Shown piece after piece: positions 8,151 through 16,983 of a stretch of DNA of 64,000 nucleotides. The notes under the pieces are model-generated. The model did not search any database. It was not told the DNA's origin and worked only from the letters and a program-made list of their open reading frames with translations. Location of the stretch: assembly GCA_964389305.1 (NCBI GenBank), contig CAYMEK010000017.1:1-64000 (forward strand), written 5' to 3'. Made by a program: the position numbers and the translations under genes. The DNA comes from CAYMEK01 sp964389305. GTDB taxonomy: Bacteria > Spirochaetota > Spirochaetia > SZUA-6 > DRHE01. How positions within the stretch are numbered: the first letter of the stretch is position 1; every line of letters starts with the position of its first letter.

Positions 8151-9068
8151 ATGCGCAGCGTTACCCTGAAGACCGCCGCCTCTTACCTGACCGTGTACCT
8201 GGTATGGGGCTCAACCTACTTCTTTATCAAGATGGCGGTGGCCAGTTTTACTCCCTATTCGGTGGTGGGATTTCGCTTTACGGTGGGTGGACTGCTGCTG
8301 CTGAGCCTGGCCCTGGTCTCCAAGGCAGTGCGCCGGCCGCTGTCGCTGCGCTCCGTTGCTTCCTCGATGCTGCTCGGCACGCTGCTGCTGATCGGTGCAA
8401 ACGGCCTGGTCACCATAGCCGAACAGAAGGTGGACAGCTACGTTGTGGCCCTGGTCATGGCTTCCGTGCCTCTGGCCGTGGCCTTCTTCGACCGGGTCCT
8501 GTTCCGAAAGACCATTACCTGGATCCGTCTGGCCGGGATCTTCACTGGTTTTGCAGGCGTGGCCCTGCTGCTGTATGACGGTCAGTCCCTGCGGGCCAGC
8601 CTGGATCCTCACACCTTGATGGTACTGGCCGCCATGCTGCTCTGGTCGCTCGGCACCAGTCTGGCTCACCGCCTGCCCCTGCCTCCGGACAGCCGGCTGA
8701 ACAGCGGCATCCAGATGCTGTTCGCCGGGCTGGTGTCGCTGCTCCTGGTTCTGCTCTCCGGGCGCCCACTGCTCCAGGTCTCCTCTCCACCGAGCCTTCC
8801 ATCCCTGCTCGGTCTCTCCTACCTGGCTATAGTCGGCTCCCTGGCCATCACCGCTTACACCTTCCTGATCGTGAATGAACCGACCAGCCGGGTAGTGAGT
8901 TACGCCCTGGTCAATCCAGGAATAGCGGTCGCCCTGGGCCTTCTGCTCGGTCAGGAGACCCCCGCCGTTTACATGGCCGCCGGCCTGCCGCTGATCCTGG
9001 TCGGTCTGGGTACCATGCTCTACGGGGAATCGATCTTGAAGGCCTTGAAGCAAAAGAAAAAAGTCTAG
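8151..9068 (+). CDS. EamA/DMT-family transporter
   Basis: A 305-residue inner-membrane protein with about ten hydrophobic helices in two repeated EamA halves. The first half carries the family opening LVWGSTYFFIK followed by FRFTVGG, and the second half has the matching pattern around residues 145-285. Members of the drug/metabolite transporter superfamily export amino acids, metabolites or nucleotide sugars; the substrate is not predictable here. A TTG three codons upstream is possible, but the ATG at 8151 places the first helix as usual. It begins 22 bases after the ComFB gene and may be co-transcribed with it. Confidence 0.88.
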   Translation: MRSVTLKTAASYLTVYLVWGSTYFFIKMAVASFTPYSVVGFRFTVGGLLLLSLALVSKAVRRPLSLRSVASSMLLGTLLLIGANGLVTIAEQKVDSYVVALVMASVPLAVAFFDRVLFRKTITWIRLAGIFTGFAGVALLLYDGQSLRASLDPHTLMVLAAMLLWSLGTSLAHRLPLPPDSRLNSGIQMLFAGLVSLLLVLLSGRPLLQVSSPPSLPSLLGLSYLAIVGSLAITAYTFLIVNEPTSRVVSYALVNPGIAVALGLLLGQETPAVYMAAGLPLILVGLGTMLYGESILKALKQKKKV

Positions 9069-9131
9069 CGCCCGGCCGGCGGCCCTCCGCCTGTACCTGC
9101 GTAGCACCCACGGGACCCCTGGCAATTTTTC

Positions 9132-9159
9132 TTGACAAATAGCGGCCATAGTGTACAAT
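9132..9159 (+). promoter_or_regulatory. sigma70-type promoter of the first sugar ABC operon
   Basis: TTGACA (9132-9137), 16-base spacer, TACAAT (9154-9159). This is a near-consensus promoter directly upstream of twin LacI-type operators and 68 bases before the start codon of the sugar-binding protein. Confidence 0.75.
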
Positions 9160-9169
9160 AAATCAAGGG

Positions 9170-9195
9170 TTAAACCGGTTTAATTAACCGGTTTA
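9170..9195 (+). promoter_or_regulatory. two adjacent LacI-family operators
   Basis: A perfect 14-base palindrome TTAAACCGGTTTAA (9170-9183) is followed directly by a second, near-perfect copy TTAACCGGTTTA (9184-9195). The central CCGG steps are 13 bases apart. They sit just downstream of the -10 box, so a bound repressor would block initiation. The likely binder is the LacI-family protein encoded at the end of the same cluster. A central CG dyad flanked by A/T arms is the usual LacI-family operator form. Confidence 0.75.
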
Positions 9196-9226
9196 CCTAC
9201 CCATCACAACAAGGAGGGATTCTGTC

Positions 9227-10456
9227 ATGAAAAAAGCCATCGCGATTCTCCTGCTTGTGCTGGTAGCCAGCGCCGGCTTCGCGCAGAAGCTCGAGCTGTA
9301 CTACTATAAACAGGAGATCCAGGCCGGCATGAAGACGCTGGTGGACGCCTTCGCCAGGGCCAACCCGGGAATCTCCATCGAGCTGCTCATCATCCCCAAC
9401 GACGCGGATGCCACCATGGCCGCCCGGGCGGCTTCGGGAAAGCTCTCGGAGATCCTGCAGATGCAGTCCTACTCGCGAGTGTTCGAGTACGCCCAAAAAG
9501 GATACCTGGTCGACATCTCCAGGGAGCCGGTAATGGGGAAAGCCATCCCGTCGGGCAAACCGGCAGTAACCTGGAACGGCAAACAGTGGGCCGTGCCCAT
9601 GGACTTCGCCGGCATCGGAATCATCTACAACAAGGATATCTTCGCCGGCAAAGGCCTGCAGCCCCCGTCCACCTACCGCGATCTGGAACGTATCGCCCGA
9701 ACTCTGAAATCGGGCGGCATGACCCCCTTCGCCGGGCTGCTCAAGGAGAACTGGTCCATCGGCCATTTCATCACCCTGGTGCACACCAACCTCCTGGCCG
9801 AGAAAGGGATCTCCGTCGAGAAGTTCATCGCCGATATGGATGCGGGCAGGACGAGCTACGGGGTGGTGGACACCAAAAAGCTGTTCTCCATCATCGACTT
9901 CTACCGGGCCAACATGGACTCCAATGCCGAAGAGATGAACTGGAACGAGCAGCAGGCCTCCTTCGCCGGCGGCAACTCGGCTATGATGGTGCAGGGGTTG
10001 TGGTCCTACGGCGCCGCTATCGACACCAATCCCAGTCTGGATTGCGGCTTCGTACCCTTCCCCGTATTCAACGATCCGTCCATGAACAAGTTCTACGCCG
10101 ACGTGGATTCCTGCTTCGGCATCTCGGCTCAGGCCTCGCCGGACAGGCAGCAGGCGGCCAGGAAATTTCTCGAGTGGCTGGCTACACCCCAGGCCATCAA
10201 GATCTGGACCACCGACTGCAAGCTGACCTCGTCCTTCAAAGGCGCCGACATGTCCTCTCTGAAGCCACCCTTCGGGCAGCTCATGTCCACGGTGGAGAAA
10301 AACGGGGCCTATCCCTGGGCGTTCTCCATGTATCCCACCGCGGTGTTCGAGGACGCCTGCAAGAACGGCGCCCAACAGTACGTGTTCAAGAAAAAGTCAG
10401 CCGAAGCGGTCATCGCCGACATCGACAAGATGTGGCGGGAAGCCAGAAAGCGTTAA
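9227..10456 (+). CDS. sugar ABC transporter substrate-binding protein
   Basis: A 409-residue extracytoplasmic solute-binding protein of family 1. The signal peptide (residues 1-20, basic start then LLLVLVASAGFA) ends before QKLELYYYKQE. The mature protein has the family pattern: a first strand, the NPGISIELLI segment, the W-N-G-K-Q-W-AVPMDFAG-GIIYNKDIF block near 105-140, and late WLATPQAIKIW. A strong AAGGAGGGA site precedes the ATG. It captures an oligosaccharide or sugar and hands it to the two permeases downstream. It is controlled by the promoter and twin operators upstream and is separated from the first permease by a strong hairpin. No ATPase gene is present, so a shared MsmK-like ATPase elsewhere is presumed. 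Confidence 0.9.
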   Translation: MKKAIAILLLVLVASAGFAQKLELYYYKQEIQAGMKTLVDAFARANPGISIELLIIPNDADATMAARAASGKLSEILQMQSYSRVFEYAQKGYLVDISREPVMGKAIPSGKPAVTWNGKQWAVPMDFAGIGIIYNKDIFAGKGLQPPSTYRDLERIARTLKSGGMTPFAGLLKENWSIGHFITLVHTNLLAEKGISVEKFIADMDAGRTSYGVVDTKKLFSIIDFYRANMDSNAEEMNWNEQQASFAGGNSAMMVQGLWSYGAAIDTNPSLDCGFVPFPVFNDPSMNKFYADVDSCFGISAQASPDRQQAARKFLEWLATPQAIKIWTTDCKLTSSFKGADMSSLKPPFGQLMSTVEKNGAYPWAFSMYPTAVFEDACKNGAQQYVFKKKSAEAVIADIDKMWREARKR

Positions 10457-10474
10457 AACGGCGGAGTGACCCTT

Positions 10475-10500
10475 GTGGGGAGGCAAAACCGCCTCCCCAC
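10475..10500 (+). terminator. intercistronic stem-loop between binding-protein and permease genes
   Basis: A perfect 10-bp stem GTGGGGAGGC / GCCTCCCCAC with a 6-base loop (10485-10490). No T-run follows, so it is more likely an RNA-stabilising or partial-attenuation hairpin than a full terminator. It would leave more binding-protein mRNA than permease mRNA, as between malE and malF. It also argues that the next gene starts downstream of it. Confidence 0.7.
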
Positions 10501-10552
10501 ACCTGTTCCATATGAAGCGCACGCTCGAGGAGCACGCGCAGGGGAGTTGCTT

Positions 10553-12076
10553 TTGGTAGGGTCCAGGAGCAGGCGCTGGCTGTGCTTCGTGATCTTTCTG
10601 CTGCCAGCCCTGACGGTGTATGTTCTTTTTTTCATCAATCCTTTCGCCCAGGGCATCCGGATATCCTTCACCAACTGGGACGGCCTTACTCCCAGGGCGC
10701 CGATCAGCATGCCCAAGGAGGACTTCGAATCGCAGATCCTTTCGCAGGTCCGCACGGAGGCGGACCAGAGGCTGCTTTTGGGGGTGTACCGCCTCGATCC
10801 GACCGACGGCATGTATAAGCGCTACGAGCTAACCGGAGGCCGTAAGAACAAGGTGTACCGGATCCTCGACTCTGTGGACTACAGGCCGGAAACCTACAGG
10901 TACGTGGGCCTGCGGAATTTCATCGACATCTTCACCGGCGGTGTGGAAGAGCGCTTCTATCCGCATACCTTCGTAAAATCCTACTTCAACGAGGACTCCT
11001 CCCTACCGGACTCCATTGTCAAGGAGCAGTTCGAAGGCAACTTTCTCGCCAACCTTTCTTCAAAAACGGAGAGGACGCTCGCCCTCGAGCACTACCAGAG
11101 CGCCGAAGACGAGTATGTTCTCAAGGAGCGCTACGACGAGTTCCTGCTCGAGGACCGCATCTGGCTGCTGCCCGAAGTGGATATCGACCGTAGTGTTTCT
11201 CCGGCTGCGGTGGATGAATTGATCGGCACAATCAAGACTGCGGGGCTTCAGTCCGACGAGAGGAAGCTCGGGCAGGCCGTAGATCGCTTCCTGGCGGAAA
11301 ATACCCTGTCACAGGATAGCGCGGCCGGGGTACGGGCGGCGGCCAAGGATATCTACAACCTCGGGTCCCTGAAGAAGCTGCTGGCCTCCAAGTGGCGGGA
11401 GCGTACCTTCGAGCTGGGGGTGGTCGGCTTCACCCTTTTCTTCACTTTCTTTAACGTGATGTTCAGCAACTTACTGGCTTTCGCCCTGGCCCTGGCCCTG
11501 GACACCGGGATCCGCAGCCGGAACGCGCTGCGCACCATTTTCTTCCTGCCCAATGTGCTGTCCATGATCGTGGTCGCCCTGGTCTGGTCCTTCGTATTCT
11601 ACAACTTGCTTCCCTCGATTACGGGCGTCGAACTTTGGATGGGCGATCCCGCCAAGGCACCTTGGCTGCTGGTGATGGTCCAGGTGTGGCAGCAGTCGGG
11701 ATACCTGATGGTCATCTATCTGGCGGGGCTGCAGAACGTACCGACGGACGTCCACGAGGCGGCCTTGATCGACGGGGCGAGCTTCGGCAAGAAGCTGCGT
11801 TTCATCGTGATCCCGCTGTTGATCCCGGCTTTGACCATCTGTCTGTTCCTGAGCCTGTCCAACTCCCTGAAGAGCTTCGATCTGGTGTACGCCATGGTCG
11901 GTCCATCAGGATACGCGCTCGGCACGGTGCCATTCGTGATGGATATCTTCTTCGACGCCTTCGCCAAGCGTCTCGCCGGCCTGGCCACGGCCAAGGCCAT
12001 GATCCTGTTCGTGGCCATCCTGCTGATCACCGGAACCCAGTTAACCATCATGAAGCGCAGGGAGGTGCGGCTGTGA
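10553..12076 (+). CDS. sugar ABC transporter permease, MalF type with large insert
   Basis: A 507-residue inner-membrane permease. After a first helix (about 13-35) comes a long hydrophilic extracytoplasmic insert of about 240 residues, then five more helices and the coupling EAA loop (EAALIDGASFGKKLRFIVIPLLIP). A typical MalF-like subunit without an insert has about 290 residues, so the insert accounts for the extra length; E. coli MalF carries an analogous but unrelated-looking periplasmic domain that contacts the binding protein. I place the start at TTG 10553, which has CAGGGGAG six bases upstream; an in-frame GTG at 10466 would put the perfect hairpin inside the gene and gives a long basic extension. 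Its stop overlaps the next permease start (GTGA). Confidence 0.88.
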   Translation: MVGSRSRRWLCFVIFLLPALTVYVLFFINPFAQGIRISFTNWDGLTPRAPISMPKEDFESQILSQVRTEADQRLLLGVYRLDPTDGMYKRYELTGGRKNKVYRILDSVDYRPETYRYVGLRNFIDIFTGGVEERFYPHTFVKSYFNEDSSLPDSIVKEQFEGNFLANLSSKTERTLALEHYQSAEDEYVLKERYDEFLLEDRIWLLPEVDIDRSVSPAAVDELIGTIKTAGLQSDERKLGQAVDRFLAENTLSQDSAAGVRAAAKDIYNLGSLKKLLASKWRERTFELGVVGFTLFFTFFNVMFSNLLAFALALALDTGIRSRNALRTIFFLPNVLSMIVVALVWSFVFYNLLPSITGVELWMGDPAKAPWLLVMVQVWQQSGYLMVIYLAGLQNVPTDVHEAALIDGASFGKKLRFIVIPLLIPALTICLFLSLSNSLKSFDLVYAMVGPSGYALGTVPFVMDIFFDAFAKRLAGLATAKAMILFVAILLITGTQLTIMKRREVRL

Positions 12077-12897
12077 AGGCGAAAGCCAGGCGACCCTGGA
12101 CCTTGAGGCTCTTCGAAGCTCTCATGATCCTGGCGGCTCTTTCCTTCATCTATCCGGCCGTGTTCGTCCTCAACAATGCGTTCAAGCCCGATGCGCAGAT
12201 CAAGCTCCATCCTATTGCGCCGCCCAAGACGCTGCATCTCGCCAACTTCTCCAAGGCCTGGACCGAGATGCATTTCCCCAGGACACTGGCCAACACCTTC
12301 CTCATAACCTTCTTCGGCGTCTCGGGGATTCTCCTGGTCAGCTCCATGGCCGCCTACATACTGGCCAGGACGGTGAACCGGCTGTCCTGGCTGCTGTACC
12401 TGCTGTTCACCTTTGCCCTGGTTATCCCCTTCCAGATCATCATGGTGCCGATCGTGGTGCTGGCCACCGACCTGAACCTGACCAGTATCTGGGGCATCAT
12501 TCCCATGTACTGGGGGCTCGGCTGCCCCCTGGCCGTTTTCATGTACCATGGATTCGTCAAGGGGGTCCCGCGGGAGCTGGAAGAATCGGCCGCCATCGAC
12601 GGCGCGGGGCAGTTCTACACCTTCTTCCGGATCGTACTCCCGCTGCTGCAGCCGATTACCGCCACTATCGCCATTCTCGACGCTCTATGGATCTGGAACG
12701 ACTTCCTGCTTCCTCTGGTCATCGTGCGGAAGGGAACGCTTCAGCTCGAGCAAATGCAGTTCTACGGCATGTTCCTGAGAGAGTACGGACCGGCCGCGGC
12801 CTCCCTGGTCCTCTCGGCCAGCCCTATCATCGCCTTCTACCTCGTTCTACAGAAGTATATTGTCAAGGGGATCGCCGCCGGAGCGGTGAAAGGATAG
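12073..12897 (+). CDS. sugar ABC transporter permease, MalG type
   Basis: A 274-residue inner-membrane protein with six helices and the EAA-type loop EESAAIDGAGQFYTFFRIVLPLLQP near residues 170-200. It is the second permease of the importer. The GTG at 12073 overlaps the TGA of the preceding permease and has GGAGG eight bases upstream, which fixes the start; a longer in-frame opening runs back inside the preceding gene and is not real. The end AAGAVKG is typical of MalG/LacG subunits. A regulator gene follows after 13 bases. Confidence 0.92.
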   Translation: MKAKARRPWTLRLFEALMILAALSFIYPAVFVLNNAFKPDAQIKLHPIAPPKTLHLANFSKAWTEMHFPRTLANTFLITFFGVSGILLVSSMAAYILARTVNRLSWLLYLLFTFALVIPFQIIMVPIVVLATDLNLTSIWGIIPMYWGLGCPLAVFMYHGFVKGVPRELEESAAIDGAGQFYTFFRIVLPLLQPITATIAILDALWIWNDFLLPLVIVRKGTLQLEQMQFYGMFLREYGPAAASLVLSASPIIAFYLVLQKYIVKGIAAGAVKG

Positions 12898-12910
12898 CGG
12901 CGGCAGGGCA

Positions 12911-13957
12911 ATGCGAGCAACCATCAAAGACATAGCCGCCAAGGCGGGTGTTTCGAAAACCACCGTTTCCTTTGCCTTCAACGATCCGGCAAGGATCTCC
13001 CGGCAAACCTACGAAAAGATCATGAAAATCGCCGATCAGATCGGCTATGTTCCCGATCCGGTAGCCCGAACCCTGGCCAAGAAAACGATCGGCACCATGG
13101 GACTGCTGCTCCCCCAGCCGGTGGCCGAGGTATTCTGCAATCCCTACACCGGGGAGTTCCTGAAAGGAATTGGAGAGATCTGCGAGAAGGAGAGTCTGAC
13201 CATCTCTCTGATTCCCCCGGTGAAGGGCATGATCTCGTTGGCCGTTCGGAATGCCATGGTAGACATATTCGTTCTGTTCGGCGTCGACCTGGAGCGGAAG
13301 GTGGTCCAGCTCATGAGCCACCGGCATCTTCCTTTCATCACCGTGGACGGCGAGGTTTGCTCCACCGTCCCCAACGTGGGTATCGACGACCGGAAGGCCG
13401 CTTTTGACCTGATGGACCATATCCTGAGCCTGGGACACAGGAGGGTCGAGATCATCGGCCTCCAAAATCCAGCCTGCACTCTGTCGGACGACCAAGGATC
13501 GCCCGCAAGAGTATCGGCCACCTTGCGGCGCCGGCTTTCAGGGTTTCGCCAGGCTCTGCAGCGCTACGCCTTGGAGATCGGCGGCACAGGTGTGCGGGCG
13601 CACTCCTGTACCTGCTCCGAAAAGGCCGCCTCCCTTCTGGCCCGGCGCGTTCTGTCGAGACAGCCAAAGCCCACGGCGGTGGTCTGCATGAGTGATGTGG
13701 CGGCCTATGGAGTATATCAGGCCGCCCGCAGCCTGGAGCTGCGAATCCCGGAGGATCTCAGTATTGCGGGTTTCGACGATCTCGATCTATCGTCCCTCCT
13801 GTCTCCCCCTCTCACCTCGGTCCATCAGCCTGGCAGCGAAAAAGGCAGGCAGGCTGCCCGTATGGCGGTGGATATACTCAAAGGAAGAGCCGTAGAATCG
13901 AAGGTACTCGAAAGCCGGCTAATCGTACGCAGCTCGACGGCCTTTGCTCCCAGGTAA
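12911..13957 (+). CDS. LacI-family transcriptional repressor of the first sugar operon
   Basis: A 348-residue regulator. The N-terminal helix-turn-helix (TIKDIAAKAGVSKTTVSFAFND, residues 3-24) and hinge region (VARTLAKKT near 56) are followed by a periplasmic-binding-like effector domain with the late FDDLDLSSLLSPPLTSVHQP segment. It binds DNA as a dimer and is released or tightened by a sugar ligand. Being the last gene of the importer operon it is likely autoregulated through the twin CCGG palindromes at 9170-9195. The ligand cannot be deduced. After its stop a pyrimidine-rich stretch CTATTTTTTC (14021-14032) could help terminate transcription. Confidence 0.92.
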   Translation: MRATIKDIAAKAGVSKTTVSFAFNDPARISRQTYEKIMKIADQIGYVPDPVARTLAKKTIGTMGLLLPQPVAEVFCNPYTGEFLKGIGEICEKESLTISLIPPVKGMISLAVRNAMVDIFVLFGVDLERKVVQLMSHRHLPFITVDGEVCSTVPNVGIDDRKAAFDLMDHILSLGHRRVEIIGLQNPACTLSDDQGSPARVSATLRRRLSGFRQALQRYALEIGGTGVRAHSCTCSEKAASLLARRVLSRQPKPTAVVCMSDVAAYGVYQAARSLELRIPEDLSIAGFDDLDLSSLLSPPLTSVHQPGSEKGRQAARMAVDILKGRAVESKVLESRLIVRSSTAFAPR

Positions 13958-14021
13958 ACTCCAGGCTCACCGGGCCGGCTCAGGCTGCTCGACGGTCGGT
14001 CCTTCCGTGCGCCTAACCTTT

Positions 14022-14225
14022 CTATTTTTTCTTTAGGGAGCGGCGGTATTGCTCCTCGATAGGCTTCAAAGCTTCGTTAGTTCCGCCGCTTGACTTGTGA
14101 ATGAACTCGATCATGGCGTCGATGATCCCTTCGCTGATGGACTTCCCGGTCAAGGAACACAAACCGTTGAACATGTTGTTGATCGGGACGGGCACTCCTT
14201 TGACCAGCACGTCTATCTTGTCCAT
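14022..14225 (-). CDS. small conserved-looking cytoplasmic protein
   Basis: A 67-residue protein with mixed charge, a hydrophobic N-terminal strand-like start (KIDVLVKGVPVPINN) and a helical, basic C-terminus ending in KKK. A GGAGG lies six bases before the ATG at 14225, which supports real translation. The composition is that of a compact soluble domain, not a membrane peptide. It is transcribed away from the MoxR/DUF58 cluster and shares the upstream gap with it. I do not recognise a family. Confidence 0.6.
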   Translation of the reverse strand: MDKIDVLVKGVPVPINNMFNGLCSLTGKSISEGIIDAMIEFIHKSSGGTNEALKPIEEQYRRSLKKK

Positions 14226-14363
14226 GTTTTCCTCCTGGCAGTTACCTTACCCAAAACAGGCAGATACAGCAAGTTTTTATTGTCTTGGCTTTACTTTGTT
14301 ACTACACAAACCTCGATATTTAAGTATCATCCATATACAATTATAATAATCAGGAGTATTTCC

Positions 14364-15161
14364 ATGTCTGAGCCGAGCGACGCCGCGACAAACGCCGACA
14401 GCCTCAAATTCGAGACGATGAACTTCGGGATGGTGCTGGACAGGGCGATCCATCTGTACAGCAAGAACTTCGCCTTGCTGATCGGCATCATGGTCATTCC
14501 GGAAGCATTGGGCTACCTCAATTCGTTCATCTCCACCAGGATCACCCAGCGCTACCAGGCCGGTGGTATGTTTCTGTACCTGCCGGTATCTCTGCTCGTT
14601 TCCCTGTTGCTGTTCGGCATCAGCGCCGGCGCCGTCACCGTTGCCCTCAGCAACAGGTATCTGGGCAAGGAGATATCGATTCTGCAGGCCTACAGAGCGG
14701 CCTTCCGCAGGCTGGGTACCCTCTTGGGGGCCTGGATCGTGGCCTGGCTGCTGATCATGGTGGGTTTTTTCGTCATCGTTCCAGGGATCATGCTGGCGAT
14801 CTCGTTTTGCTTGATCACACCGGTAATCATGCTGGAAAGCCAGAAGGCCAAAGAAAGCCGGAAGCGCTCCCGGGAGCTGGTGAAAGGATTCCGCTGGCAG
14901 ACCCTGGGGTTGTTCGTGATCTATTTTCTCATCCAGTCTACCTTGCACTACGCCACCAGCTACCTGGTGAATCTGCTGACCGGCAGCGGGCAAAGCGTAT
15001 TCCTCTCCAACTCCTACCTTCACCAGCTAGCCGGTGCCCCGATCCAGATCCTTCTGGCGCCCTTTCCGGCCATCCTGACCGTCCTGATCTACTACAACCA
15101 GCGCATACGTAAAGAGGGTTTCGATCTACTGCTTCTGGCCGAGGCCCTGGCCGAGGAATGA
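14364..15161 (+). CDS. six-helix membrane protein heading the MoxR/DUF58 operon
   Basis: A 265-residue inner-membrane protein with six predicted helices, preceded by a short hydrophilic N-terminus (FETMNFGMVLDRAIHLYSKNF). This opening and the F/L-rich helices resemble the membrane domain of glycerophosphodiester-phosphodiesterase-like proteins and the small membrane proteins that commonly head DUF4129-MoxR-DUF58 clusters. The ATG at 14364 has AGGAG seven bases before it; the frame is open further upstream but no ribosome site supports a longer form. Its stop overlaps the next gene's start (ATGA). It may be a scaffold for the assembly; function is otherwise unknown. Confidence 0.8.
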   Translation: MSEPSDAATNADSLKFETMNFGMVLDRAIHLYSKNFALLIGIMVIPEALGYLNSFISTRITQRYQAGGMFLYLPVSLLVSLLLFGISAGAVTVALSNRYLGKEISILQAYRAAFRRLGTLLGAWIVAWLLIMVGFFVIVPGIMLAISFCLITPVIMLESQKAKESRKRSRELVKGFRWQTLGLFVIYFLIQSTLHYATSYLVNLLTGSGQSVFLSNSYLHQLAGAPIQILLAPFPAILTVLIYYNQRIRKEGFDLLLLAEALAEE

Positions 15162-15796
15162 ACGGCTGCGCTGCGAAGATACCGACGCCTCTGGAGATCC
15201 AGCGGGTTACCGAACAGGTGCTGCGCCGCCCCGAGTTCGGTCGGCTGGGCATGGACGGCGAGCCGCGGTCCGGCTGGCTGGCGCGGCTGATCGACTGGCT
15301 TCAGACCTTCAAGGTGTTCCAATCCGGCCTTTCCGTTTCCCTGCTTTTCAAGCTGCTGCTTGTCGCCGGACTCGGCGTTCTGGCCTTTTTTCTGGTGAGG
15401 GCCCTGATCGCCGAGTCAGGCAAGCTCAAGAAAACGCTGGCTGGAGGGCGAAAGAGGGCCGCGACGGTCCGGGAGGAGGAATCCAGCGCCGAACAGCTCG
15501 GGGAGGCGCTCGGCCGGGCGGAGAAGGCGCTGGCAGACGGGGACGGCCGTTCGGCGATCATGATCGTCTACCGTTCCTTCATCGAGTCTCTGGCCGACAG
15601 AGGGCTGCTCGTACTCGAGCACTGGAAAACCGGCCTGGCCTACCTCAAGGAATGCCCGCAGAGCGCGGGGCCGTATGCGGTACTTCGACAGCTCGTCCTG
15701 ATCCATAACCGGATCGTGTACGGGCACTATCCCTATGAACGCGAGCCCCTGTCGCGCCTGTTCTCCGAGCTGAGGCTGGAGGCGGAGCAAAGATGA
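15158..15796 (+). CDS. DUF4129-domain membrane protein
   Basis: A 212-residue protein with one central hydrophobic helix (about residues 60-85) and a C-terminal DUF4129-like domain: the ALADGDGRSAIMIVYRSFIESLADRGLL helix and the late HNRIVYGHYP(YE)REPLSRLFSEL segment are diagnostic. In other bacteria DUF4129 proteins are encoded beside MoxR ATPases and DUF58 proteins, and some are called transglutaminase-associated. It overlaps its neighbours on both sides by four bases (ATGA), so the six genes here form one translation unit. Confidence 0.85.
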   Translation: MNGCAAKIPTPLEIQRVTEQVLRRPEFGRLGMDGEPRSGWLARLIDWLQTFKVFQSGLSVSLLFKLLLVAGLGVLAFFLVRALIAESGKLKKTLAGGRKRAATVREEESSAEQLGEALGRAEKALADGDGRSAIMIVYRSFIESLADRGLLVLEHWKTGLAYLKECPQSAGPYAVLRQLVLIHNRIVYGHYPYEREPLSRLFSELRLEAEQR

Positions 15797-16983
15797 CCAG
15801 GGTAGGGAAACAGAATCTGCTGGTTACAGCTTCGGCGCTGCTCATCTTCGCCCTGCTGTTCACCTTCCTGCCGCCGGCGGCCAGAGATTCCGGAGCCTCC
15901 TTCGATGAGAAGCCTTCGACGTTCAATACCTCTGACAGCGGAACCAAAGCCATATACCTGGTATTGAAGCGTTTCCTGCCCTCGGTCGAACGGTGGATGA
16001 AGCCGCTGGAGCTCCTGCCGCCTCCAGAAGCGGACAATCCCACCAGCCTCCTGGTCATGGGACCGAGCCTGGCGATCGGGGAGGAGGAAGCCGAACGACT
16101 GAACCGCTGGATCGAGGAGGGAGGCCAGCTCATCGTAGCTTCCGAGAGCCGGCCGGCGGCCTATCTCGCCGCCCACGGATTCTCCTTCATCGCCGCAGCA
16201 GGGCAAAACGGTGGAGACAGGACGGCTTCACGGCGGCTGGAGCGGTACGCCGACGGAACGGGGGAGCTGCTGCTGGAGGGAAGCGCTCTGGAGCAGGGCG
16301 ACTATACTGTTCTGTTTCACGGTAGCTCCGGTATCAAGGGAGGCGAAACGCGACCTGGAGCGGGGAGACTGCTGGTCATCGCCGACAAGGAGGTGTGGTC
16401 CAACCTGCGGTTGACTCAAGGCCTTAATGCCGCCTGGCTGGTTTCCGCGGTGCTTTCCTGGGGTAACGGAAGGCTGCTTATCGACGAGTACCACCACGGC
16501 TTCCAGAGGACACGGGGACCCCTCGCCCTGATGCTTTCTTTTTTCACCTCTGCCTGGGGATTAGCCTTCGTTCAGCTCGGAGCAGCGGGGCTTCTTTTTC
16601 TGTACGGCAAGGGCCGTCGCTTCGGCCGCATAAAGGAGCTGCCCAGGGAAAGAAAGCGGGACCCCCTGGAACGAGTCGAGGCACTGGGAGCGCTGCTGGA
16701 GGCCGCCGGGGCCGACGGCTTCGCCCTCAATTCTATCAGCCGGCTGGCCCTGCGGCGGCTGTGGCACAGCCGCTACGGCTCACTTGCCCCCAAGGGAGCT
16801 GCTCAGGGAGAAGGCAGGGTCCCGAGCAGCGTCTTCCCGTCGACGGACATTGCCGGCTATCTGGCCCTGGTCGAGCGGCTGGACCGGCGAGGCTCCCCCA
16901 GTGGGGAAGAGCTTCTGAAAGCCGCCCGTAGAGCGGGCGAAATCGTACAGGAGTACCATCATGGCAGAAAGAACGTTTCCTGA
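15793..16983 (+). CDS. DUF4350-domain membrane protein
   Basis: A 396-residue protein with an N-terminal membrane anchor (about 13-30) and a second helix near residues 240-262. Between them is a DUF4350 domain: the DEKPSTFNTSDSGTKAIYLVLKRF opening and the LLVMGPSLAIGEEEAERLNRWIEEGGQLIVAS strand-helix-strand are typical. The C-terminal 130 residues are cytoplasmic and helical. DUF4350 proteins accompany MoxR and DUF58 partners and have a glutamine-amidotransferase-like fold without an evident catalytic triad. The start overlaps the previous stop (ATGA), and its end overlaps the MoxR start by 23 bases. Confidence 0.87.
   Translation: MTRVGKQNLLVTASALLIFALLFTFLPPAARDSGASFDEKPSTFNTSDSGTKAIYLVLKRFLPSVERWMKPLELLPPPEADNPTSLLVMGPSLAIGEEEAERLNRWIEEGGQLIVASESRPAAYLAAHGFSFIAAAGQNGGDRTASRRLERYADGTGELLLEGSALEQGDYTVLFHGSSGIKGGETRPGAGRLLVIADKEVWSNLRLTQGLNAAWLVSAVLSWGNGRLLIDEYHHGFQRTRGPLALMLSFFTSAWGLAFVQLGAAGLLFLYGKGRRFGRIKELPRERKRDPLERVEALGALLEAAGADGFALNSISRLALRRLWHSRYGSLAPKGAAQGEGRVPSSVFPSTDIAGYLALVERLDRRGSPSGEELLKAARRAGEIVQEYHHGRKNVS

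Noticed and set aside
8211..9158. Long minus-strand frame over the EamA transporter
   Set aside because: Gln/Gly-rich composition without family motifs; a GC-rich shadow of the real transporter gene.
11635..12072. N-terminal extension of the MalG-type permease
   Set aside because: It overlaps the preceding permease in another frame; the GTG at 12073 with GGAGG and the overlap with the stop fit better.
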